NCBI GenBank assembly: GCA_946411985.1
Contig: CAMKFY010000022.1
Coordinates: forward strand, 1 to 13,087
Reading direction: 5' to 3'
Length of the DNA stretch: 13,087 nt
Origin: an uncultured Clostridiaceae bacterium
GTDB lineage: Bacteria > Bacillota > Clostridia > Oscillospirales > Ruminococcaceae
The translations under genes and the position numbers were made by a program. Positions 1 to 6,213 of this stretch are shown here, one piece after another (the first letter of the stretch is position 1; each line of letters begins with the position of its first letter). The notes beneath the pieces are model-generated. The model saw nothing but the letters and a program-made list of their open reading frames with translations, made no database searches and was not told where the DNA came from.

Positions 1-277
1 TATTTATAAAACTATTAAATATAATTTGCATAACACAAATAACATATTTTTTATATAAAACTCTATAAACTACTCTTTTTAACTTTATTTATAAAACTAT
101 TAAATATAATTTGCATAACACAAATAACATATTTTTTATACAAAACTCTATAAACTACTCTTTTTAACTCTATTTATAAAACTATTAAATATAATTTGCA
201 TAACACAAATAACATATTTTTATATAAAACTCTATAACTCTTTTTAACTCTATTTATAAAACTATTAAATATAATTT
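1..277. repeat. AT-rich 85-bp tandem repeat array (3 copies plus a partial fourth)
   Basis: Copies start at 1, 86, 171 and 251. The first two are 85 bp and nearly identical. The third is 80 bp, having lost one T from a T run and four bases in the segment ctataaactactc. The fourth stops matching at about 277, next to the portal reading frame. Each full copy begins tatttataaaactattaaat, contains ttgcataacacaaataaca, and ends in ctctttttaact. The first copy begins exactly at the window edge, so the array probably extends further upstream. Near-identity between copies implies recent expansion or homogenisation. No convincing promoter hexamer pair at normal spacing is seen inside a unit. It could be an iteron or operator array, or simply a slippage-prone AT tract. 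Confidence 0.93.
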
Positions 278-303
278 TGCGTGCTTATTACAAGCATGCA
301 AAA
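275..303 (+). promoter_or_regulatory. 12-bp hairpin at the portal gene 5' end
   Basis: TTTTGCGTGCTT (275-286) can pair with AAGCATGCAAAA (292-303) around a 5-nt loop. All twelve positions pair if one G-U is allowed. It contains both conventional start codons of the portal frame (GTG 281, ATG 296). No T-run follows on the + strand, so it does not look like an ordinary terminator. It lies 18 nt upstream of a good ribosome site (321-328), consistent with a leader hairpin. Confidence 0.6.
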
Positions 304-1504
304 TAAAATAAAAAATATTAAAGAGGTGTTTTTTATTATAATTCCACTATTTAAAAAAAATCGTCAAGAAAATAAAAACTCCAAAACGCATATAACCGTT
401 CAAACAAGGCCAAAACACTCGCTAGAACTAAGTTCTATAACAGGAATGGACATAATTAACCTCTCTGAACACATTATATATAAAAAAATTAGAAACACAA
501 TTCCAGTAGTAGCCGCTGTATTCGAAAAAATAATCAAAATAAAAGGAATATGTGCATTTGAATGCGAAAATAAAAAAGCAGAAGATTTTCTAAATAACTT
601 CTGTGAAAATGTTAAGGTTGGCCACTGCTTAACCGGGCTAAATTCTTTCATAAACATATATTTAGATAGCCTGTTAATGTATGGCAATGCTATAGGTGAA
701 ATAATATTAGATAATAATTTTAATATAGCAGCACTATACAACGCAAGCATTGAAGACGTCATAATAAGGCCAGACAAATCACCTTTAGGCATGGATATAT
801 ATGTAAAAAATTCTTTGGGCAAGCAAGTTAAGGTTCGAAATAAAAACCTTATACTTTTTTCCGCATTAAACCCAAGCGCAGGAGAAATACGCGGAAAAAG
901 TATTTTAAATAGCTTACCATTTGTTAGCGATATATTATTAAAAATATTCAATGCCGTTGGAGAAAATTTCGACAGAATAGCAAACATCAAATTTATTTTA
1001 ACGTATACGCCAAACGAAAATGAAATAGGCACATTAAACGCAGAAAAACGCACTCAAGAAATAGCAAGAGCATGGACAAACACAATGTCTTCAAATAGGT
1101 ATGGAGAAATTAAAGATTTTATAAGCGTAGGAGGAAATGTTCAAATTAAAGCTATAGGCTCAGATATGAAATTAATGGACTCCCAAATGCCTGCGCAAAC
1201 AATGATACAACAAATTGTTTCAAAGCTAGGTACGCCGCCGTTTATTTTGGGGCTTAATTGGTCTACAACAGAAAGAATGTGTGACCAACAAGCTAAATTC
1301 TTTGTAGAAAGCATAAACGACTATAGAAATCAACTAAACCCAATAATATTAAAAATTGCAAAAACAGCGCTCCGCCTAAATGGGTTTATAGAAAACCCAA
1401 AAGTAGTGTGGAACACAATAAACTTTGACGATGAATATAAAGCAGCCAAAGTGCAGCTATGCCAAGCGCAAGCCAAAAAATTGGAAAATGAAATAAATGC
1501 TTAA
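281..1504 (+). CDS. phage portal protein
   Basis: Portal protein: the dodecameric ring at the capsid vertex through which DNA enters and leaves. The body carries features I associate with Clostridia phage portals: an N-terminal segment with IPVVAAVFEKIIKIKG, then GLNSFINIYLDSLLMYGNAIGE (key elements YGNA and GE), IAALYNASIEDV, and a C-terminal clip/wing-like region with LGTPPFILGLNW and the helix around FFVESINDYRNQLNPIIL. Length (389-407 aa) is normal for an HK97-type portal. The start is unresolved. GTG 281 and ATG 296 lack a ribosome site and lie in a hairpin, whereas AAGAGGTG (321-328) is ideally spaced (6 nt) from an in-frame ATT at 335. I give the longest frame here; 335 may be the true start. 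It is first of the head genes, with 97 bp before the protease. Terminase genes would be expected upstream, outside the window. Confidence 0.85.
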   Translation: MLITSMQNKIKNIKEVFFIIIPLFKKNRQENKNSKTHITVQTRPKHSLELSSITGMDIINLSEHIIYKKIRNTIPVVAAVFEKIIKIKGICAFECENKKAEDFLNNFCENVKVGHCLTGLNSFINIYLDSLLMYGNAIGEIILDNNFNIAALYNASIEDVIIRPDKSPLGMDIYVKNSLGKQVKVRNKNLILFSALNPSAGEIRGKSILNSLPFVSDILLKIFNAVGENFDRIANIKFILTYTPNENEIGTLNAEKRTQEIARAWTNTMSSNRYGEIKDFISVGGNVQIKAIGSDMKLMDSQMPAQTMIQQIVSKLGTPPFILGLNWSTTERMCDQQAKFFVESINDYRNQLNPIILKIAKTALRLNGFIENPKVVWNTINFDDEYKAAKVQLCQAQAKKLENEINA

Positions 1505-1514
1505 CTATATATAA

Positions 1515-1557
1515 ATATAAATTATTAAACAACCCAAAATTTTCAATTAATTTATAT
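1515..1557 (+). other. AT-only inverted repeat in the portal-protease gap
   Basis: ATATAAATT (1515-1523) and AATTTATAT (1549-1557) form a perfect 9-bp inverted repeat with a 25-nt loop in the 97-bp gap. It contains no G or C, so chance pairing in AT-rich DNA is a real possibility. It is listed because a similar, better AT-only hairpin follows the capsid gene. Confidence 0.3.
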
Positions 1558-1601
1558 ATTCTAATATAAAAACAAATTTAAACACAAAGGAGGAAACACG
1601 T

Positions 1602-2465
1602 TTGACACAATGCTTAACACCTTTTGAAGTTGGCCAACAAGATATTGAAATAATAAACAGATATGCAAGAAAAAAACTAAAACCAGAAGAAATATATACA
1701 TTTTCTGTAATATTATGCGATAACGACATAGACAGAGACTGTGAAGCATTCACTAAAGAATCTTTAGTTAAACTTGCAGATATTTTTCAAGGCGTAACTG
1801 GAATATTTGATCATGAAATATCTAGTAAAAATCAGATAGCTAGAATTTATAAAGCAACCGTTATTCCATCTAACGAAAAAACTCTTTACGGAGACGTTAA
1901 ATATAAATTAAAAGCGTTCGCATATATGCCAAAAAACGATAGCACAAAAAATATTATTAGCAGAATAGACTCAGGAATTTTAAAAGAAGTAAGCGTTAGC
2001 TGTAGAATACAAAACAAAATATGCTCAATATGTGGAAAAATATATGATGGCACATGTGGGCATAATTTAGGGAAAAAATATGATGGAAAATATTGCTACA
2101 TAAAACTTGAAAACCCAATAGATGCATTTGAATGGTCTTTTGTTGCTGTGCCTGCACAAAGATGCGCTGGAGTGGTTAAAAATTTTGTGCAAAACAGCGC
2201 AAACAATGAAATAAATAGGCAAAACAAAATGGGCTTTTACTATCAAAACAGGTTAAAATCTCAGGTTGTAAAGTTGGGATTTTTAAATAATTTTATGCAG
2301 GACAACGACGCAACATTTAAAAACCTTATTAACAAATTAAACATAGACGAATTGGAAGCTTTTAAAGACGAATTTGAAAAAAAATTAGACAGAAAAAACT
2401 TAATACCATATCTTGCACAACCATATTGTAATGAAAAAAATGAAAATTCCGATTTTATTATATAA
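1602..2465 (+). CDS. phage prohead (capsid maturation) protease, HK97/U35-like, with zinc-knuckle-like insertion
   Basis: Serine protease that would cleave scaffold/capsid N-termini during head maturation. It sits between portal and capsid, the canonical place. Candidate catalytic residues are His71 in IFDHE, Ser131 in EVSVSCR and Glu177 in DAFEWSFVAVPA. The pattern 'GIL.EVSVSC ... D..EWSFVAVPAQ..AGV.K' is one I recognise from Clostridia phage proteases. Between catalytic Ser and Glu lies C141-x2-C144-x7-C152-x-H154, a likely structural zinc site. Residues about 200-287 form an extra charged helical tail (LDELEAF.DEFEKKL-like), which could act as a built-in scaffold. The start is TTG at 1602, 8 nt after AAAGGAGG (1586-1593); no ATG competes. 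The family call is firm, the exact catalytic residues less so. Confidence 0.85.
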   Translation: MTQCLTPFEVGQQDIEIINRYARKKLKPEEIYTFSVILCDNDIDRDCEAFTKESLVKLADIFQGVTGIFDHEISSKNQIARIYKATVIPSNEKTLYGDVKYKLKAFAYMPKNDSTKNIISRIDSGILKEVSVSCRIQNKICSICGKIYDGTCGHNLGKKYDGKYCYIKLENPIDAFEWSFVAVPAQRCAGVVKNFVQNSANNEINRQNKMGFYYQNRLKSQVVKLGFLNNFMQDNDATFKNLINKLNIDELEAFKDEFEKKLDRKNLIPYLAQPYCNEKNENSDFII

Positions 2466-2524
2466 ATACAAATTTAACGTTATTAAAATATCAAAAATTG
2501 TAATAAAGTAAGGAGGAATAATAT

Positions 2525-3565
2525 TTGGCTATAAATTATTACGCACCAGATACATATAAAAATATAAAACTTGAAAAGGGCATGTATGAATATAGCAATA
2601 AATCATTTTTGCAAATTTTAGAAGAGCTAGACCCAACAGAAAACTACGAAGGAACAGCGCTAGCTGGCTTAGACGCATTTCAAAGGCAACTAAAACGTTT
2701 TAATATTAAAGTAAATGGCCGAAATGCCGACACAGTGGACAAATTCTTTAAATCGGATGAAACACGATTACTATTTCCAGAATATACACGCAGAGTAATA
2801 GAATCTGGCATGGACGAAAATGCCTTATATAAAACCATAATAAATAGAAAAATATATGCAAAAAACAATAATTGTGAAGTAGTAGTTATAGAAAATGGTA
2901 ACGAAGAAGAAAATGTAATAAAACCAATAGAAGAAGGCGGAGAAATTCCAGAATCAAATTTAAAAATAAAATCTCGACAAGTAAAGCCAATAAAAATAGG
3001 TCAATCATTCGAAATATCCCGCGAAGCTATGATGGGCAAAAGCATAGACGATTTTTCATTTTTGATAAAGGAGATTTCAAAGCAATTTAGTGAAAAATTA
3101 TCAGACGATGCCGTTAAAACTATAATAGAGGGTGATGGTAGCGATAATGCCATCAAAACTTCTGAAGTAACCTCAAAAAAACTTTCAGTTATTAATATAT
3201 ATCATTCTATGCACAATCTGCCCCCAACATATAATTGTACACATATATTAGTATCTCCAAAAGCAATGCAAGCAATTTTAGACATGCCCGAACTTGCAGA
3301 CCCCAAAACGGGAATAAATCTTATGGCTACTGGCAATTTAAACGACATGTTTGGAGCACGAATAGTTGTAGCTCCAAATTTAAAAGATTTTGTTATGCTA
3401 TTTCTAGACAAAACTAAATGCTTAGACCTTGTAATATTTCAAGATGTTCAAGTAGAACATACCCAAATACAACAAAAACAAACCCATTTAATAACCGTAA
3501 CTTTAAGATATACATTTTTAAAAAAAGGAAAAGAAAGTGCCATAAGCTTAAATTATAAACTATAA
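2525..3565 (+). CDS. major capsid protein, HK97 fold
   Basis: The main shell protein of the head. The N-terminal part includes EGTALAGLDAFQRQLKRFNI and KFFKSDETRLLFPEYTRRVI, which I recognise from Clostridia prophage capsid proteins. It is followed by a core with SFEISREAMM, an acidic/helical SFLIKEISKQFSEKLSDDAV and a C-terminal P-domain-like VSPKAMQAILDMPEL ... MFGARIVVAPN. Length (346 aa) fits a core plus a short (about 100 residue) N-terminal arm, and there is no separate scaffold gene. The start is TTG at 2525, 8 nt after TAAGGAGG (2509-2516), an exceptionally good site. A TTG start is odd for the most abundant virion protein. A hairpin lies directly at its stop codon. Confidence 0.86.
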   Translation: MAINYYAPDTYKNIKLEKGMYEYSNKSFLQILEELDPTENYEGTALAGLDAFQRQLKRFNIKVNGRNADTVDKFFKSDETRLLFPEYTRRVIESGMDENALYKTIINRKIYAKNNNCEVVVIENGNEEENVIKPIEEGGEIPESNLKIKSRQVKPIKIGQSFEISREAMMGKSIDDFSFLIKEISKQFSEKLSDDAVKTIIEGDGSDNAIKTSEVTSKKLSVINIYHSMHNLPPTYNCTHILVSPKAMQAILDMPELADPKTGINLMATGNLNDMFGARIVVAPNLKDFVMLFLDKTKCLDLVIFQDVQVEHTQIQQKQTHLITVTLRYTFLKKGKESAISLNYKL

Positions 3566-3585
3566 ATTTTATATAAAAATTTATA
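3561..3585 (+). other. perfect 10-bp AT-only hairpin at the capsid stop codon
   Basis: TATAAATTTT (3561-3570), loop ATATA, AAAATTTATA (3576-3585). The left arm includes the capsid stop codon (3563-3565). With no G/C and no following T run it is not a standard terminator; it may protect the capsid mRNA 3' end or partly attenuate read-through into the connector genes. Confidence 0.5.
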
Positions 3586-3598
3586 ACAAAGCTTGTAC

Positions 3599-3647
3599 TA
3601 ATATTGCAATATATTAAATATATTTATATTAAAAGCATGCAATATTA
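3599..3647 (+). other. 10-bp inverted repeat between capsid and connector genes
   Basis: TAATATTGCA (3599-3608) and TGCAATATTA (3638-3647) are perfect inverted repeats around a 29-nt AT-only loop that can itself fold (AATATA/TATATT). This is the second structure in the 136-bp gap after the capsid gene. It could be an RNA-processing site or an operator; function unknown. Confidence 0.5.
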
Positions 3648-3701
3648 AACCAATAACTCTTTTTGCTTATCTTATTAAGAAAATAAGAAAGGAAGATTAA
3701 C

Positions 3702-4070
3702 ATGGACAAAAAAAAAATTTTTGATTATTTAAAAGAAATGTCTGCAATAAAAAGCGAATCTAAAACAGAATACATGATTGACGTAGCCATAAACGTAATA
3801 GAATCTAAATTAAAAGAAAAAGAAAAAAAAGACAACCCTATTTTAAATATGCTCTGCGTAAGCCTTGTTAACCTCTGGACTGCATGGGAAAAACGCTCAA
3901 ACCACACAACAGGCAGCTTTGCTGGCAACGGCTATAAAATAACTAAGCGCAACTTAAAACAAGATAAGGCAGCTCAAAAACTTTTTGACTATTGGAGGGC
4001 TAAAGCAACAAAGCTATTAATAGATGACGGGTTTTACTTTTGCGGAGTTAAGGAGTTTTGCCAAACATGA
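3702..4070 (+). CDS. small phage protein in head-tail connector position
   Basis: 122 aa, unrecognised by motif. It is charged and mostly helical: an N-terminal helical half rich in Lys/Glu (SKLKEKEKK), then NMLCVSLVNLWTAWEKRS and a C-terminal SFAGNGYKITKRN ... KLFDYWRAKATKLL. The gene directly after the capsid usually encodes the adaptor that binds the portal (gp6/gp15-like), so that is the inferred role. The start is ATG 3702 after AGAAAGGAAG (3686-3695). Its stop overlaps the next gene's ATG by four bases (ATGA at 4067-4070), so the two are translationally coupled. It begins a tight four-gene set (3702-6055) after a long structured gap. Confidence 0.72.
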   Translation: MDKKKIFDYLKEMSAIKSESKTEYMIDVAINVIESKLKEKEKKDNPILNMLCVSLVNLWTAWEKRSNHTTGSFAGNGYKITKRNLKQDKAAQKLFDYWRAKATKLLIDDGFYFCGVKEFCQT

Positions 4071-4393
4071 ACTTTAAAGATGAAATAAAAAGCACAATAA
4101 TATCTTGTAATAATTATGTAGAAATTTTTTCTAAAGGCAAAAAATATAAAGGCTACGGACTATTTAAAAAAATAACTAAAAATTTGAAACAATATTTTGG
4201 AATTCGCGAACCAAACGAAATTGGCCAAGTTTTAACAGCCATATACAGCATTTGGGTGGTTAGCAACGATAAATTTGAAGAAATAGACTACCTAATCTTT
4301 AATAATAAAAAATATTCTAAACTATATCAAAAATATAGAGATGAAACAGGCTGTTTCGAAATTATAGCCACAAAAAAGGAGCTAGATGAATGA
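4067..4393 (+). CDS. small phage protein, likely head-closure/neck position
   Basis: 108 aa from ATG 4067, unrecognised by motif. Notable segments are YKGYGLFKKI, GIREPNEIGQVLTAIYSIWVV and YSKLYQKYRDETGCFEI. Position after the first connector suggests a head-completion or stopper protein; this is inference only. An upstream in-frame TTG (4058) is only 2 nt from the TAAGGAG site (4049-4055), too close. ATG 4067 overlaps the previous stop as ATGA, so I prefer it. It is coupled likewise to the next gene, whose ATG (4390) overlaps this TGA (4391-4393). Confidence 0.7.
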   Translation: MNFKDEIKSTIISCNNYVEIFSKGKKYKGYGLFKKITKNLKQYFGIREPNEIGQVLTAIYSIWVVSNDKFEEIDYLIFNNKKYSKLYQKYRDETGCFEIIATKKELDE

Positions 4394-5082
4394 AAGCTTT
4401 TTCCATTTTAAAAGATATTATTAAAATAATTCAAGAAAAATTAAAAATATCGGTATATAACACATTTCCAGAAAAAACCGTAGGGCCACTAATAGACGAA
4501 AACTTCTTAACCATTGAAATAAATTCAGGCAGTGAAGATGAAACAACATTAATGATAACAGTGTATACTCCAGAAAAATATGGCGCAAAAAATTGCCGAA
4601 ATTTAATGGAAAAAACTGTTGGAGTTTTACAAAATTCTGCGCTAGACGACTTAAGAAAAAATATGCAAGTTAAAAACTTAAAATTCAACAAAAAAATAAA
4701 CGCATACATTATACAATGCGAAGTAAAATTCAAATTAATAAAAGATAACAAAACTCTAATATTATTTGGCCAGGAAAAAATATTAGCAAACCCAGACCTC
4801 GCTCTAAACTACGCAAGAAACATTAACGTATACTACTCACCAATATCTGGAGCACATTATAACGATTTAGGCAACATTTTAAAAAAGGTAAACGGGTCCG
4901 CCGTGGTGGACGCAAATCAGTTTAAAAGGTTAGCAGATATTATAACAAAAGGGAAACAAGACATACTAAAATTTGGAGAAAAAGATGAAGACCCAAAGTT
5001 TAAAGCAGCTCTTATTTCTTTAGAAAAAAAACCAAAAAACGAAATATATTTTAGTTTTATAGAGGTGCCAAATGAAAATTGA
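4390..5082 (+). CDS. tail-terminator-like protein with an extra C-terminal domain
   Basis: 230 aa in two apparent parts. Residues about 1-120 look like phage tail-completion proteins: a short helix (ILKDIIKIIQEKL), ISVYNTFPEKTVGPL, beta strands around FLTIEINSGS and TTLMITVYTP, a helix, then YIIQCEVKFKLI. Residues about 130-230 are a separate segment with VYYSPISGAHYNDLGNILKK, SAVVDANQFKRLADII and a closing beta-rich ALISLEKKP ... IYFSFIEV, which I cannot name with confidence. Typical tail terminators are near 110-160 aa, so the length suggests a fusion. ATG 4390 follows AAGGAG (4376-4381). It overlaps the previous gene by 4 bp and the hub-like gene by 11 bp. In a complete contractile-tail operon, sheath, tube and tape-measure genes would lie between these two genes. 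Confidence 0.68.
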   Translation: MKAFSILKDIIKIIQEKLKISVYNTFPEKTVGPLIDENFLTIEINSGSEDETTLMITVYTPEKYGAKNCRNLMEKTVGVLQNSALDDLRKNMQVKNLKFNKKINAYIIQCEVKFKLIKDNKTLILFGQEKILANPDLALNYARNINVYYSPISGAHYNDLGNILKKVNGSAVVDANQFKRLADIITKGKQDILKFGEKDEDPKFKAALISLEKKPKNEIYFSFIEVPNEN

Positions 5083-6055
5083 ATTAAAGGGCATGAACTA
5101 CAAAAACGATATAATTAAAATCCCTAAAATTTTATGGTATAACCACTACATAGGCAAATTTGGAGTAGAAGAAACCTTCACATTTGGATTTTTAAAAGAA
5201 ATACCAAGAGAACTCTGCAAAGTTATAATATCAACAGAAAATAAACAAAATATAGAATGTTTTGTAGACTCAATAGCCACCCAGGCATATAGAAAAGGGC
5301 TTATATACACAATGAAGGTTAAAAATAGGCTTTGCGAACTATTTGAAAATAATGTTGCTCCAAAAACATATAAGAATTTCACACTAGAAAAAATGTTAAG
5401 AAAATACTGCAGTGAATATAAAATAAAAAACATAGTAACTAGCAATAAAATTAGCGATGTGCAGTTAGACGAATTTATTATAGATATGGGCATGACAATA
5501 TGGGATGTTATACACCTGTTCTACGAAAAAGTTTGTAATAAAGACGTGTTTATAAATAGTAACAAAGAAATAACATTTCCATATGCTCCAAAAAATAATA
5601 ATTTATGCTTTGGAAACTATAAAGCAGACAAAAATTCTAATGTTAAGGGCATAAAATATACACGCCTTAAAAGCATAGATGACAGGTCTAATTTAATTTC
5701 ACAAGCTTATGTAAAACTAATAGACGAAACTGATACCGCACAGTTTAAAACTCTAAACGACGAAAACTACTATACAACAAACTGTGGCATAAAAAGAGTT
5801 AAATATTGCAATGTTCCAAAGCAATGGGCAATATTAAAAAAATCTGGCGCAGACTACATAATTAGAAAAGAAAATAAAAAAAGATATAAAATTGAAATAG
5901 CAACATTTGAAGATGTAAACCCACACCCAGGAATGCTAGGCCGAATAAAAGAATTAAATGAATATGAAGACCTTTGCGTTATGGAAGTGTTTAAACGGGT
6001 TAACGAAAGAGGAACAGAAACGAAAATAACATTTAGAAGCAACATTTTAGAATAA
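5072..6055 (+). CDS. phage baseplate hub / late control D-like tail protein
   Basis: 327 aa, resembling the gpD/gp27-type hub that caps the tail tube and holds the spike. Support: an N-terminal strand-rich part, the YTMKVKNRLCELFENNVAPKTY block followed by a helix (FTLEKMLRKYC), then DVQLDEFIIDMGMTIWDVI and FYEKVCNKDVFINSN, a layout I know from Clostridia prophage hub proteins. The C-terminal part is charged and beta-rich, ending KITFRSNILE. ATG 5072 follows AGAGGTG (5061-5067) and lies inside the previous gene's 3' end, so the pair is coupled. It is the last phage-type gene, and a terminator-like inverted repeat begins 20 bp after its stop. No tail tube or sheath gene for it to dock on is visible in the window. 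Confidence 0.66.
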   Translation: MKIELKGMNYKNDIIKIPKILWYNHYIGKFGVEETFTFGFLKEIPRELCKVIISTENKQNIECFVDSIATQAYRKGLIYTMKVKNRLCELFENNVAPKTYKNFTLEKMLRKYCSEYKIKNIVTSNKISDVQLDEFIIDMGMTIWDVIHLFYEKVCNKDVFINSNKEITFPYAPKNNNLCFGNYKADKNSNVKGIKYTRLKSIDDRSNLISQAYVKLIDETDTAQFKTLNDENYYTTNCGIKRVKYCNVPKQWAILKKSGADYIIRKENKKRYKIEIATFEDVNPHPGMLGRIKELNEYEDLCVMEVFKRVNERGTETKITFRSNILE

Positions 6056-6072
6056 TATTTTCACTTTAACAG

Positions 6073-6101
6073 TTGACAACCAAGATTAGTTAATATATAA
6101 T
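6073..6101 (+). promoter_or_regulatory. perfect sigma-A promoter for tRNA-Pro
   Basis: TTGACA at 6073-6078, a 17-bp spacer, and TATAAT at 6096-6101: an exact match to the vegetative consensus. Transcription should begin near 6108, about 18 nt before the mature tRNA. It sits within an inverted repeat (6076-6114). Confidence 0.93.
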
Positions 6102-6114
6102 AGCTCTTGGTTGT
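6076..6114 (+). terminator. 10-bp inverted repeat ending the phage block and overlapping the tRNA-Pro promoter
   Basis: ACAACCAAGA (6076-6085) and TCTTGGTTGT (6105-6114) are perfect inverted repeats with a 19-nt loop, followed by TATTTT. As RNA read from the phage operon, this would form a terminator-like stem. In DNA, its arms bracket the -10 box of the tRNA promoter, so it could also serve as an operator. The loop is longer than usual for a terminator. Confidence 0.6.
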
Positions 6115-6125
6115 TATTTTAACGT

Positions 6126-6203
6126 CGGGGTGTAGCTCAGTTTGGCTAGAGCGCCTGGTTTGGGACCAGGAGGCCGCAGGTTCGAGTCCTGTCACCCCGA
6201 CCA
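6126..6203 (+). tRNA. tRNA-Pro (anticodon TGG)
   Basis: Complete cloverleaf of 78 nt: acceptor CGGGGTG pairs with CACCCCG, discriminator A, encoded CCA at the end. The anticodon arm is CCTGG-TTTGGGA-CCAGG giving TGG, and the T arm contains GGTTCGAGTCC. It reads the CCN proline codons. It has its own consensus promoter and is followed by a T run (ccatttttta). It abuts the phage-type block on its 5' side; no duplicated 3'-end fragment that would mark an att site is seen in the window. Confidence 0.97.
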
Positions 6204-6213
6204 TTTTTTATTG

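Noticed and set aside
1..277. CRISPR array
   Set aside because: The repeats are contiguous 80-85-bp units with no unique spacers, and no cas genes are present.
400..1053. 217-aa - strand frame inside the portal gene
   Set aside because: No ribosome site or domain; the + strand frame has a clear family match.
6126..6203. tRNA-Pro as the attachment site of the phage block
   Set aside because: Integration normally uses the tRNA 3' half and leaves a duplicated fragment at the far end. The block lies on the 5' side and no duplicate is visible in the window. The far end is outside, so this is unproven rather than excluded.
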